Of a DNA stretch of 64,000 nt, positions 42,725 to 51,749 are shown piece by piece. Every line of letters starts with the position of its first letter. Position 1 is the first letter of the stretch. A program made the translations under genes and the position numbers. Source of the DNA: Planctomycetaceae bacterium. GTDB taxonomy: Bacteria; Planctomycetota; Planctomycetia; Planctomycetales; Planctomycetaceae. The notes under the pieces are model-generated. The model ran no database searches. It saw only the letters and a list, made by a program, of their open reading frames with translations, and was not told the DNA's origin. The DNA is taken from the NCBI GenBank assembly GCA_013813775.1, contig JACCRE010000195.1:1-64000 (forward strand), read 5' to 3'.

Positions 42725-43570
42725 TCACTTCCCTTCCCAGTTCCGCTTCATGAAGGCGAGCCCCTTCGTCGCGAGATGCTCTTCGTTCGGGAACATGCGT
42801 CGCCAGATTTTGGTGGCCGCGGCGATCTCGGGCAGCGCGAGACCGAAGGCTTCGATCATCAGCCAGCCGTCGTAGTTGACCTCTTTGAGAGCCTTGAAGG
42901 TTTCGTCCCAATGGACGTGCCCTTCGCCCGGCGTCGAGCGATCGTTCTCGGAAATATGCACATGCACCATCTGATCGGCGCAAGTGCGAATCGCTTCCGT
43001 GATGCCCTTCTCTTCGATGTTCGCATGGAAGGTGTCGTACATCATCTTCAGGTTCGGATGATTCACCTCGCGAGTGAACTTCGCGGCGTCGGCAGCGCAA
43101 TTCGCGAAGTAGCACTCGAAGCGATTGAGATACTCGAACACGAGCATCACGTTGTTCGCCTTCGCGTGGTCGGCGGCCTGTGAGAGCGTTTCTTTCGCCC
43201 AGTTCCATTCGTCCGTCGTGCGTCCCTGTCCCGTGAAGCGACCGATCGCCGAGTGAATCGGCCCCACGAGATGCGTGCAGCCGGCCGCAGCGCAGCAATC
43301 GACGGCCTTCTTCAGACGTTCCAGCCCGGCTTTACGCAATGCCGGAGCTTCGCCGATCGGATTCTCGTCGTCGGTGCAGATCGTGACGGCGGTGCGTTCG
43401 AGACCGAGGTCGTCGAGCTTCTTGCCGACCTTCACGTAACGCTCGGGCGTGAGATCGAAGAAGGGCAGCTCGACGCCGTCGTAGCCCCAGCCTTTGATCT
43501 TCTCGAGCAGCGGAAAGTGCTCTTCGGTGACGTCTCCGGTCCACAGCAGCAAGTTCATGCCGTACTTCAT
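42725..43570 (-). CDS. TIM-barrel sugar isomerase/epimerase (tagatose/psicose 3-epimerase-like)
   Basis: A 281-residue AP-endonuclease-2-fold TIM barrel. The metal site of ketose 3-epimerases can be placed. Glu146 is in VFEYLNRFECYF, Asp179 in MMYDTFHANIEE, His205 in HVHISENDR and Glu240 in MIEAFG. EYLNRFECYFANC is close to D-tagatose/D-psicose 3-epimerases. Its natural substrate may be another ketose or a hydroxypyruvate-type compound. No signal peptide. It stands alone between a terminator and the repeat-bearing gap. Confidence 0.85.
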   Translation of the reverse strand: MKYGMNLLLWTGDVTEEHFPLLEKIKGWGYDGVELPFFDLTPERYVKVGKKLDDLGLERTAVTICTDDENPIGEAPALRKAGLERLKKAVDCCAAAGCTHLVGPIHSAIGRFTGQGRTTDEWNWAKETLSQAADHAKANNVMLVFEYLNRFECYFANCAADAAKFTREVNHPNLKMMYDTFHANIEEKGITEAIRTCADQMVHVHISENDRSTPGEGHVHWDETFKALKEVNYDGWLMIEAFGLALPEIAAATKIWRRMFPNEEHLATKGLAFMKRNWEGK

Positions 43571-44153
43571 CGCGGTCTCCCGGTGTGTGGCGTGGAGCCG
43601 GCGTTGGCACCGGCCGGTCTGGTGTCGTTGGCGTTCGTTGGAGATACGTTCAAACCGTCATTCGTCTGATGCGGCTCGCGAGTCCGGTCCCCCTCTCCTC
43701 TGGGGAGAGGGGACAGGGGTGAGGGGATGTCTCACGGCCACATCTTTGTGATTCATCAGCCACCACCACGCGAGCCAACGCAAGCGACGTGGCACGTCCA
43801 CCCCGTCCCCTCACCCCCGGCCCCTCTCCCGAGGGAGAGGGGAGTCTTGTCTTAGGCGCCGCCAACTTGGCTGCAAGGTTCTGAAACCACTTCTACCAAA
43901 ATGAACGGCGTGAAGATCGCTGCGACGGAATCCGTTTCGTTCTGACGGGCCGTTGTACCGGTGAAACGGGCCTGTCACCAGCGGAAGGGCCACGGGCGTG
44001 CCGCAGCGAGTCCGGCGATCCACAATTCGATCCCGTTTGACGGCCAGCGACCCGCTCGTGAGAATCGCTGCTCGCCCACGCCGCTTATGGTCGGACGCCG
44101 CAGTGAGATTCCGACGGCTTGAGCGGATGCGATGCACTCTCGCCGGAGCCGTC
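43571..44153. other. Gap containing a repeat pair before the second sulfatase
   Basis: A 583-base space between divergent genes. The left half carries the inverted repeat at 43689-43844. In the right half (about 43860-44153) frames stay open but show no family match, so I call no gene. It should hold the promoters of both flanking genes. Confidence 0.5.
43689..43844. repeat. 38-base inverted repeat pair (cccctctcc...ggggtgagggg)
   Basis: Arms at 43689-43726 and 43807-43844 are near reverse complements, differing at only a few positions, with 80 bases between them. Each arm contains its own palindrome (ctctcc/ggagag). This is the layout of a small non-autonomous element or REP doublet. In translation the arms give the Ser-Pro-Glu/Gly-Glu peptides that often betray such repeats when mis-called as genes. 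No terminal target duplication was identified. Confidence 0.7.
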
Positions 44154-45638
44154 ATGACGCCTTCCCCGCACCGCCTCTCATATCGACGTCTCGCGGTTCT
44201 CGTCGGTTGCGCCGTCACGTGCCTCTCGTGGCGGACCGCGAACGCGGCGACTCCGCCGGCCCGGCCGAACGTCGTGGTCATCTTGTGCGATGACCTCGGT
44301 TACGGCGACCTCGCCTGCTTCGGTCATCCCGCGATACGGACTCCGCATCTGGATCGCCTCGCGTCGGAGGGCGTGCGGCTGACGTCGTGTTACTCGGCGG
44401 CTCCCGTCTGCTCCTCGTCGCGCGCGGGGCTGATGACGGGCCGCATGCCGAGCCGGACCGGCGTCTATGACTGGATTCCGGAAGGGCACGTCATGCATCT
44501 GCGGTCGTCGGAGGTCACCATCGCGAAACTGCTCGATCAGGCGAACTACGACACCTGTCATGTCGGCAAGTGGCATCTCAACGGCAAGTTCAACCAACCC
44601 GATCAACCTCAGCCCGGCGATCACGGCTTCGACCACTGGATGAGCACGCAGAACAACGCCGGCCCGTCACACGAAAACCCGAAGAACTTCGTTCGCAACG
44701 GCGAGCCGGTCGGACCTCAAGAAGGCTTCTCGTGCCAGCTCGTCGCCGACGAAGCGTTGCGCTGGCTCGATGATCGGAAAAGCGACGATCCGTTCTTCTT
44801 ATATGTCTGCTTTCACGAGCCTCATGAACCAGTGGCATCGCCGCGCGATCTCGTGGCGACGTACCTCGACGACGATGGCCCCAAAGCTCGCAACGAAGAC
44901 GAAGCGCAGTACTTCGCGAACGTGACGAACCTCGATCTCGCCGTCGGCCGACTGATGGACTCGCTCAAGGAACGCGGGATCGAGAAAGAGACGCTCGTCG
45001 TCTTTACCTCCGACAACGGCCCCGAAACCTTGAAGCGATACCCACGCGGAACGAGATCGTATGGCTCGCCCGGGCCGCTGCGCGGGATGAAGTTATGGCT
45101 CTACGAGGCCGGCATTCGCGTCCCCGGCATCGCACGCTGGCCCGGAGTCATTGAACCTGGGCAGGTCAGCGACGTGCCGGTCTGCTCCGTCGATCTGCTG
45201 CCCACGCTTTGCGAGCTTGCCGGCGTTGAACCGCCACGCGATCGGCCGCTGGACGGCACGAGCCTCGTACCGTTGCTCACGGGTCAGTCGTTCAAGCGGA
45301 AGAAGCCGCTCACTTGGGACTACTTCAACGCGCTCGGGGGGGCGAAAGCGGTCATGCGGCTCGGCGACTTCACGCTGCTCGCCAAACGCGCCGCGCCCGA
45401 CGTGGAAACCACCGACGGACGCGGCAACCCGAACGTCAGCCCGGTGACGATGCCCATCATCAAGACCGAAACGCTTGGTGGCTTCGAGCTCTACGACGTG
45501 ACGAACGACATCGGCCAGACGCATGATCTGGCGGCGTCGAAACCCGATTTCGTGGCGAAGCACGCACCTCAACTCGTGAAGAAGCATCGAGAGGTGCGCG
45601 ACGAAGGCCCGACGTGGGAGTTCAAAACCCAAGAGTGA
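44154..45638 (+). CDS. Secreted sulfatase with C-S-S-S-R active-site motif
   Basis: A 494-residue sulfatase with a signal peptide (about 1-32, YRRLAVLVGCAVTCLSW). The metal Asp pair is D46-D47 (ILCDDLGYGDLACFG). The active-site segment is VCSSSRAGLMTGR: C86 is the formylglycine residue, R90 is conserved, but Ser88 stands where Pro or Ala is usual. HVGKWHLNGKF and TSDNGPET complete the site. GalNAc-6-sulfatase-like in general pattern. A Gfo/Idh/MocA gene follows on the same strand, but a strong hairpin lies between them. Confidence 0.9.
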   Translation: MTPSPHRLSYRRLAVLVGCAVTCLSWRTANAATPPARPNVVVILCDDLGYGDLACFGHPAIRTPHLDRLASEGVRLTSCYSAAPVCSSSRAGLMTGRMPSRTGVYDWIPEGHVMHLRSSEVTIAKLLDQANYDTCHVGKWHLNGKFNQPDQPQPGDHGFDHWMSTQNNAGPSHENPKNFVRNGEPVGPQEGFSCQLVADEALRWLDDRKSDDPFFLYVCFHEPHEPVASPRDLVATYLDDDGPKARNEDEAQYFANVTNLDLAVGRLMDSLKERGIEKETLVVFTSDNGPETLKRYPRGTRSYGSPGPLRGMKLWLYEAGIRVPGIARWPGVIEPGQVSDVPVCSVDLLPTLCELAGVEPPRDRPLDGTSLVPLLTGQSFKRKKPLTWDYFNALGGAKAVMRLGDFTLLAKRAAPDVETTDGRGNPNVSPVTMPIIKTETLGGFELYDVTNDIGQTHDLAASKPDFVAKHAPQLVKKHREVRDEGPTWEFKTQE

Positions 45639-45650
45639 CGCGGGCGATGA

Positions 45651-45686
45651 GAAGAAGCGGAGGGGTTGCAACCCCTCCGCTTCTTC
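45651..45686. terminator. Perfect 36-base palindrome, likely terminator
   Basis: The 36 bases are exactly self-complementary. The stem of 15 or more base pairs begins gaagaagcggagggg, and a ttgcaa centre makes the loop. It starts 12 bases after the sulfatase stop. Although no long T-run follows (gctttg), the stem is strong enough to act as a terminator or mRNA 3' cap. Confidence 0.65.
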
Positions 45687-45740
45687 GCTTTGATCGATGA
45701 CCCCAGCGATTGATCCATCCCGCCTCGATGAGAACCCGCA

Positions 45741-47039
45741 ATGTCACGACACGCTTCGCGTCGAACGTTCCTCAAGTCCGCCGCTGCGATCGGCGTCGGG
45801 CTCTATGTCGGCCGGCCCGCAGCCGCGTGGGCGAGCAAGTCGCCGAATGAAAAGCTCGACGTCGCGTGCGTCGGCATCGGCGGACGCGGCTGGGAGAACG
45901 TGCAAGGCGTCGCGACCGAGAACATCGTCGCCCTGTGCGACGTCGATCAGGTCAGAGCCAAAGGCGCCTTTGAGGCGTATCCGAACGCAACGAGATACGC
46001 CGACTTCCGCGAGATGCTCGACGCCGAAACGCTCGACGCCGTCGTGGTCGCCACGACCGATCACCTGCACTTGCCGGTGGCGGTGAATGCGATGCGACGG
46101 GGCCTGCCGGTGTATGTCGAAAAGCCTCTCGGCCACAACGTGTGGGAAGTGCGACTCGCGACCGAACTCGCCAAAGAGAAGAACCTGGCGACCCAGATGG
46201 GCACCCAGATCCACGCCGGCAAGAACTATCGCCGCGTGGTCGAGGCGATCCAGTCGGGTGCGATCGGCCCCGTTCGCGAAGTGCATGTCTTCATGAATAA
46301 GGACTGGGGCGGCAGGAACGGCGGCTCAGATGCGCCGCTGCCCGCGGAGCCGGTTCCGCCGACGATGGATTGGGATCTCTGGCTCGGTCCGGCAGCCGAA
46401 CGGCCGCATAACACCGCTTATTATCCCGCCGAGTGGCGTCGCTGGTGGGCGTTCGGCTCGGGCACGCTCGGCGACATGGGCTGCCATTACATGGACCTCG
46501 TTTTCTGGGCGCTCGGCCTCGATGCCCCGACGAAGATCGCCACAGAAGGCCCTGACGCCCGCAAAGAAACGGCTCCCACGGGCCTGACCGTCCACTACGA
46601 CTTCCCCGCGAAGGACGATCGCCCCGCGGTGAAGATGCACTGGTCCGACGGCGATCGGGCACCCTCCGAGATCGACGGCATCAAGGTGCCAGGCGCGGGT
46701 GTGCTGTTTGTCGGCGACGAAGGCAAGATGTTCGCCGACTACACCAGGTTCAAGCTCTATCCGGAGGAGAAGTTCGCCGACTGGAAGGCTCCCGAGCCGA
46801 CGATTCCCGATTCGATCGGCCATCACGCCGAGTGGATCAACGCCTGCAAGACCGGCGATCCGACGACCTGCCACTTCGGTTACTCGGGACCGATCACCGA
46901 GACCGTTCTGCTGGGCGTCGTCTCGCACCGCCTTGGCAAGACGCTCGAATGGGACGCCGCCAATCTGAAGGTGATGAACGTTCCTGAAGCGGCGGCGTTC
47001 ATCCACCCGGAATATCGGAGTGGCTGGGAAATCGGGTGA
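45741..47039 (+). CDS. Tat-exported Gfo/Idh/MocA family oxidoreductase
   Basis: A 432-residue NAD(P)-dependent sugar dehydrogenase-type protein. A twin-arginine signal (SRRTFLKSAAAIGVGLYVG, residues 7-25) directs export in folded form. The Rossmann motif is VGIGGRG, the catalytic Lys is in VYVEKPLGHN, and the C-terminal domain has GTLGDMGCHYMDLVFWAL. Planctomycetes have many such exported paralogues acting on sugars from polysaccharide breakdown. A link to the upstream sulfatase is plausible but unproven. A terminator follows the stop. Confidence 0.92.
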   Translation: MSRHASRRTFLKSAAAIGVGLYVGRPAAAWASKSPNEKLDVACVGIGGRGWENVQGVATENIVALCDVDQVRAKGAFEAYPNATRYADFREMLDAETLDAVVVATTDHLHLPVAVNAMRRGLPVYVEKPLGHNVWEVRLATELAKEKNLATQMGTQIHAGKNYRRVVEAIQSGAIGPVREVHVFMNKDWGGRNGGSDAPLPAEPVPPTMDWDLWLGPAAERPHNTAYYPAEWRRWWAFGSGTLGDMGCHYMDLVFWALGLDAPTKIATEGPDARKETAPTGLTVHYDFPAKDDRPAVKMHWSDGDRAPSEIDGIKVPGAGVLFVGDEGKMFADYTRFKLYPEEKFADWKAPEPTIPDSIGHHAEWINACKTGDPTTCHFGYSGPITETVLLGVVSHRLGKTLEWDAANLKVMNVPEAAAFIHPEYRSGWEIG

Positions 47040-47066
47040 CGCGGGTTTTGCCTGCGATTGTAAGTT

Positions 47067-47106
47067 GGCGTCCCCTCTCAGCACTGAAGAGGGGACGCCT
47101 TTTTTG
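47067..47106 (+). terminator. Rho-independent terminator
   Basis: A 12-base perfect stem (ggcgtcccctct) with a 9-base loop is followed by a run of six T. It lies 28 bases after the oxidoreductase stop and before the convergent NfeD gene. Confidence 0.85.
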
Positions 47107-47126
47107 GGATCGCGGCCGACCGGACG

Positions 47127-49355
47127 CTACGAAATCTCGCGGACGATCACGCGGTTGCCTTCGCGTCGCACGATCTCGACGGGCGTGCCGGCTTCGATGT
47201 AGACGCCGTCGCTGAACACGTCGAGGTACTCGCCGTCGATTTCCGCCTTGCCGGCCGGACGCAACGAACTCGCCGCCCTTCCCTGTTTGCCGACGACGGC
47301 CGTCTCTCCGTCTTCGTAAGGTCGAAGTCGAGGACCATGGTCGATTTCGGCTCCGGGCGGAGCGAGGATCATGCTTCCGAGGAACGGCATGTGCGGCAGA
47401 AAGCGACTCATGGCGACCGCGGACACGACGGTGACGATGATCGCCCCCGAGAGCACGCCGATCGTTTGCGTCATCTGCCGCACGTCGGTTCCCGGTGCGA
47501 AATTGCCGAAAGTCTGGCTGGCCATGATGAGCGCTCCGAGCAGCAGCAGTCCGCCGGAAACGCCGAAGACGCCGAAGCCGGGGATCACGAACACTTCCAG
47601 CCCGATGCAGGCGATGCCGAGCATGAACAGCACGACTTCGAGCCAGCCGGCGGTCCCGCCGAGGAACTTCGACCAGAAAAAGATCGCGAAGCAGGTCGCC
47701 GACATGATCCCGAGCAAGCCGGTCATGAAATGCAGCTCGAGATAGATCAACACGATGCCCAACGCGATCAGCGCCCCCGCGATGACCGGCCGATTGAGCA
47801 GAAAGATCAGCGAATCGACCCAGGTGCGGCCGACGGGGCGCAACGCGACGTTCGCCGGCACGCCGAGCCGATTCTTGAGTTCGTCGAGATCGACCACGGG
47901 CGGTTCGGCGAGCTTGAGCTCATGAGCCCGTTCTCCGCGGACCGTCAGCAGATTGTCGTTGCGTGATTCATGCACGAGCGGGCCTTTCGTCCACTCGTCG
48001 GCCGCGTTGTGCAATTCGTCGTCGCTCATGTACCAGGTGCGACCGGTCTTCTGATTGGTCACCTCGTAGACGAGCAGGTCCTTGTCGGCCATCGCCTCGC
48101 AGACGGCGGTGGGACGGCCCTTCTGTTCCGCCAGCCGACGCAACGTTTCGCGCAACACCGACAGAACTTTCTCGGGAGCCCGCTCGAACGCCTGTCCGTC
48201 GCGCGTTTCGATCGGAGCCGCGTCGCCGATTCTCGCGCCGGGTCTGAGATAGATTTCGTCGCATCCCAGCGAGATGAGCGCCGCTCCCGAAAGAGCCTGC
48301 TCGGGAATGTAAGCGACGGTGCGGACCTTCTTCGGATCGAGGTCGGCGATATGAAACGCCAACTGCTCGCTCGACAGCAATAAGCCGCCGGGCGAATCGA
48401 TCTCGAAAATGATCAGATCGGCTCCCGACGCGACCGCCCGGTCCACCTGCCGGATCACGAACTGCTCGAGGATCGGCTCGATCACTCCGTCGATCTTGAT
48501 AAAGGCGACCTTGGGAGCTTTTCCGGCCGTCGGATCGGAACGTAACGCCGCGCTCGGCAGGTTGTAGATCGCGGCGAGGTCCTGTCGTGTTTCGGCGGTG
48601 CCGGTCACGAGCAAATCGAGACGTCGCGCCTTGCTGCCGGAGAACCGGCCCGGCACGCCTGCGTCCTTCACGGTTTCGGTCGTGATCGGCTCGGTCGTGG
48701 TTTCGCGAAGCTGCTTGAGTTCGTCGGCAGTCACGACCTTCACGCTTGCGTTCGGCCCTTCCCCGATCTTCGCCCGCAGCAATGCGACCTGCGGATCGAG
48801 CATGCCCCGCGCGATCGCCGCGTTGACCTTGGGATTGTGACGCTTATCGACGAGATCGAGCACGAAGCTCGCATCGGCGGCGTCGACGGCCTGTCCGCGA
48901 CCGATGTCGCCCAGTTCGGCGTCCGGGTGCAGCACAATTTCATTGCAGGCGAGCGCGACGATCGTGTTGTTGCCGTCGACCGTTTCGGGAACCCAGGCGA
49001 CGGTGCGGACGCGAGAGATTTGCGCCGAGGTCAGAAACTGCGCGAGATCCCGAACCGCACCGAACTTGCTCGACCCGGCGGGAATCTCCAGCACAAGGAC
49101 GGCCTGCCGGTCCGCCTTCACCGCCGCAGCTTGCAGTTGCAACGCCACATTCTGGACGCGTCCCGCCCCGCCGTCGTCGATCGGACTCGACAGCGCGACA
49201 ACCTTTGCGGGAGGAGGCGACGCCTTTTCCGGCGCATCCTGCCCGAGCGCGACGCCGCTCACGAACCACAGCACGGCGATCGCGGCCCACACGGCGGCGC
49301 TGGGCCAACACGTCCGCACCGCGAGATCGTCAAACCAGGCGACCGACGAACGCAT
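47127..49355 (-). CDS. NfeD-type membrane protease with two ClpP-like domains
   Basis: A 742-residue protein. A signal anchor lies at about 20-38. A first ClpP-like region (about 55-250) is degenerate. The second (about 275-450) keeps the Ser loop ALSGAALISLGCDEIYL and FEIDSPGGLLLSSE. Four to six membrane helices (about 530-680) and a C-terminal NfeD OB-fold (about 690-742, VVGKQGRAASSLRPAGKAEI) complete it. Such proteins work with flotillin-like or stomatin partners in membrane quality control. The start is decided by a textbook Shine-Dalgarno, aggaggtg, just before the ATG at 49355. Confidence 0.88.
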   Translation of the reverse strand: MRSSVAWFDDLAVRTCWPSAAVWAAIAVLWFVSGVALGQDAPEKASPPPAKVVALSSPIDDGGAGRVQNVALQLQAAAVKADRQAVLVLEIPAGSSKFGAVRDLAQFLTSAQISRVRTVAWVPETVDGNNTIVALACNEIVLHPDAELGDIGRGQAVDAADASFVLDLVDKRHNPKVNAAIARGMLDPQVALLRAKIGEGPNASVKVVTADELKQLRETTTEPITTETVKDAGVPGRFSGSKARRLDLLVTGTAETRQDLAAIYNLPSAALRSDPTAGKAPKVAFIKIDGVIEPILEQFVIRQVDRAVASGADLIIFEIDSPGGLLLSSEQLAFHIADLDPKKVRTVAYIPEQALSGAALISLGCDEIYLRPGARIGDAAPIETRDGQAFERAPEKVLSVLRETLRRLAEQKGRPTAVCEAMADKDLLVYEVTNQKTGRTWYMSDDELHNAADEWTKGPLVHESRNDNLLTVRGERAHELKLAEPPVVDLDELKNRLGVPANVALRPVGRTWVDSLIFLLNRPVIAGALIALGIVLIYLELHFMTGLLGIMSATCFAIFFWSKFLGGTAGWLEVVLFMLGIACIGLEVFVIPGFGVFGVSGGLLLLGALIMASQTFGNFAPGTDVRQMTQTIGVLSGAIIVTVVSAVAMSRFLPHMPFLGSMILAPPGAEIDHGPRLRPYEDGETAVVGKQGRAASSLRPAGKAEIDGEYLDVFSDGVYIEAGTPVEIVRREGNRVIVREIS

Positions 49356-49516
49356 CGCACCTCCTACGAACGGGAACCGCACGGCGCATTTCCTGCGGCA
49401 CATTGATTATACCGCGCGGCGAAAACTACGGGCAAAGGCGCACCCGATGACGTCTCTGAACCGATCCGCACTCAGGACAACGTCAGAAGGGGAAACGCTG
49501 AAACCTCGCTTGCGGT

Positions 49517-49945
49517 TCACGGTGACCGAGAGGCGATGCTTTCGGCGGCCATTATTTCGCCTTCAATCTGCCAGCAGGTGTCATTTGCCGTTTGCTCAAC
49601 GAGCACTTCAAGAGCGACGATTGAATCATCCTGCGGATTCCAATGGATGCTTTCTCCTCTGCGGAAAAGCAGCCGTCACGGACCCATCGCGGCGGCCTCG
49701 GCATCGTTCAGGAATCGCGAGGCATCTTTCGCAGTAATCCTCAACCGCGCTCCAAGTCGGCGGCTCAATTCCTCAACGTCGGTCCGGTCGTGTGCGTGCA
49801 GTGCGGAAATTACGCCGTCAGCCAACGGTTTAATGATGTCGGCAACTCGCACACGCCCGTCAGGCGGCATGCTCAACCGAAGAACAAGAGCCAAAGGCCG
49901 AAGATCGTCCGTAGATCGGAAGGCGCGAACGCGGCCAAGTTTCAT
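49517..49945 (-). pseudogene. Decayed 3' part of the gene beginning at 50409
   Basis: From about 50080 down, coding-like translation moves to another frame (RYSLQRLDAGFPSWTTGECF, then ECFAEWSFDCLGG). It runs through MKLGRVRAFRSTDDLRPL at 49945 to DAEAAAMGP, where an in-frame TGA (49676-49678) stops it. After the TGA the same frame continues with a strongly protein-like stretch (RRGESIHWNPQDDSIVALEV, then ANDTCWQIEGE) to a second stop at 49517. One frameshift and one nonsense codon indicate a decaying gene; sequencing error is the alternative. Confidence 0.6.
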
Positions 49946-50409
49946 CGAATGCCAAACGGACGAGCAATGCTTGAGACTCGCACCGCCAAGGCAGTCAAAC
50001 GACCACTCGGCGAAGCATTCTCCTGTCGTCCACGACGGGAACCCCGCATCGAGGCGTTGCAGCGAATAGCGAGGTAATGCTTCGGATGCTCGGCCAGTTG
50101 CTCCGGACTGTCTGGCCCGGCGTGGAATGACCTTTCGATCCGAATGCCATTGCGTGTTGCGGATGCGAAATGACCCGGACCGACGTTGTACAGGACGATG
50201 TTTTCAACATCACAATGTTGTTTAACCTCGGAGGCATAGAAACCGTGAAGCACTTCCCCGTCTTCTACCTTCAGACGCTTCACGGCTTCTCGAAGTTGAT
50301 GGCGGTAATCGAGAAGCCACTCTTTCGGCTCAAAAGGGAGGCGAATGACGCTCCAACCCTCTACCGTCTCCGAGTCCGACCGAACGTGGTAAAACCTCTC
50401 TGTGTTCAT
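49942..50409 (-). CDS. Frameshifted N-terminal part of a hypothetical gene
   Basis: The ATG at 50409 overlaps the cytochrome gene's stop (ATGA). The first 110 or so codons look real (MNTERFYHVRSDSETVEGWS, then EPKEWLLDYRHQLREAVKRL, then GEVLHGFYASEVKQ). From about position 50080 the frame changes to an Arg/Ser/Ala-rich tail, while the coding pattern continues in another frame (see the pseudogene at 49517). The frameshift lies near the short repeat tcgctattcgct. I recognise no family. Confidence 0.5.
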   Translation of the reverse strand: MNTERFYHVRSDSETVEGWSVIRLPFEPKEWLLDYRHQLREAVKRLKVEDGEVLHGFYASEVKQHCDVENIVLYNVGPGHFASATRNGIRIERSFHAGPDSPEQLAEHPKHYLAIRCNASMRGSRRGRQENASPSGRLTALAVRVSSIARPFGIR

Positions 50410-51749
50410 TTGCCATTCGCAGTCGGAGGCTCTCGCCAATCCTCCGGCAGCCCTTCCTTCGTCTCTCGCAAAATTTCGAGAATCGCGACTAGATCGGCGG
50501 AGGAGAGGTGCGAGTACTTCTTGTCGTCGTCCTCGCCCGAAAGAACCTCAAGCAGGCGCGCAGACACCCGCGATTTCACCGTCTCGTGCAGCGCCTCGAA
50601 CGCTTCACTGTAGATGAGGTAGCTGCACGGGTACTTGAACAGTCGCGTGGTGAGGTCGAGGTCGCGAAGCGAACGGCCGTCAGGGTCTCTTGGACCTTTC
50701 GCCGCGAACGACTCGGCGAAGCCGGACGTGCCTTGGATCGGCGCGATCAGCTTGGCCTCGCCGGAAAAGAGCAGACACTCGACAACCGACTCGGCGGCGT
50801 TGTCGATCCGGCGGATCGTGCTCTCGCGGAGCGTTTCGGGCGAGTCGCCGAAGGCCTCGTCGAGCACCCGTTCATCCCACAACGCTCGTTTCGTCGCGTA
50901 ATTCGCCTGAGTGAGGGCGTTATGCATCGCCGTCTGATGCTCAAAAACCATCAGCGCGACGATGTCACTGTGTGGCGTGAGGTATCCGTCGGCGTTGAAC
51001 CGGTTTGAGACGTCGGTGACGTTCAGATTCTCGGACAGAAACTCGGCAGGCTGTTTTTCGTTGCGGGCGATCAGGTTGCCGAGGTGCTTCTGATCGCCGT
51101 GCGTGCCCGTTACGTACCAGCCCCCCCAGCGCTGCTCGATGGGGCTGGTGTGGTCGATGTGGAACGAACCTGCCGACAGGATCGGCAATCCGCTCGCATC
51201 GGCATAGACGCTGCGAACGACGTGACCGGGAACGCCGTCGGTATGGGCCGACGAGGCGTGGCAGGCGATGCAGTTATCGATCTGCCGGGTGAGCACCGGC
51301 CGGTGGCGCTCTTGCTGATCGAGCGAGTAGAAGACCGCGCCGAGTTCCGGATCGGCGGCCGTCACTTCCAGGACCGTGCCGTTGCGGCAGAAACCGACGT
51401 ACACGTCGTCGTTGAAATAGATGGCACGCGGCGTTTCGGGACCGATGCGGCTACGTTGCAGGCTCGTCTTCGAGTAGACGAGCATTTGCGAAGATTCGTA
51501 GACGCCGAGCTCCCGCAGGACCGAGCGCAACCAACCGCTTCCGTCCTCGTCGTAGCTCAGGCTCGCGTCGCCGGCTTCAATCCGCTGCTGGAGCCTCGAC
51601 ACGGCGTTCCGAGGCGTCGCCGTTGTGTAACCGATGGCGTCATGTTCGTACTCGGCGTCGCTCGCGATTGCCGACCCGCGCATGAGGATCGCCCCGATCG
51701 CCACCATCAGCGATCGGCGACCGGCGCCGTTACCGGTTCTGAGAAGCAT
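50406..51749 (-). CDS. Exported c-type cytochrome-domain protein
   Basis: A 447-residue protein with an N-terminal basic and hydrophobic signal (RRSLMVAIGAILMRGSAIAS). One heme-binding motif, C160-I-A-C163-H164 (DNCIACHASSAHTDG), covers a cytochrome-like core. The following HVVRSVYADASGLPILSAG, FHIDHTSPIEQRWGGWYVTG and NADGYLTPHSDIVALMVFEH segments belong to a long family of unknown function. No other heme site is seen. It is presumably periplasmic and redox-active. The next gene overlaps its stop by 4 bases but is decayed. Confidence 0.82.
   Translation of the reverse strand: MLLRTGNGAGRRSLMVAIGAILMRGSAIASDAEYEHDAIGYTTATPRNAVSRLQQRIEAGDASLSYDEDGSGWLRSVLRELGVYESSQMLVYSKTSLQRSRIGPETPRAIYFNDDVYVGFCRNGTVLEVTAADPELGAVFYSLDQQERHRPVLTRQIDNCIACHASSAHTDGVPGHVVRSVYADASGLPILSAGSFHIDHTSPIEQRWGGWYVTGTHGDQKHLGNLIARNEKQPAEFLSENLNVTDVSNRFNADGYLTPHSDIVALMVFEHQTAMHNALTQANYATKRALWDERVLDEAFGDSPETLRESTIRRIDNAAESVVECLLFSGEAKLIAPIQGTSGFAESFAAKGPRDPDGRSLRDLDLTTRLFKYPCSYLIYSEAFEALHETVKSRVSARLLEVLSGEDDDKKYSHLSSADLVAILEILRETKEGLPEDWREPPTANGK

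Noticed and set aside
41889-43298. Open frame of 469 codons opposite the M50 and epimerase genes
   Set aside because: Arg/His/Glu-rich shadow spanning two well-identified genes and the terminator between them.
43650-43865. 71-codon frame reading PSPSGEGPGVRG and PHPCPLSPEERG
   Set aside because: These peptides are what the repeat arms encode by chance; the frame is the inverted repeat, not a gene.
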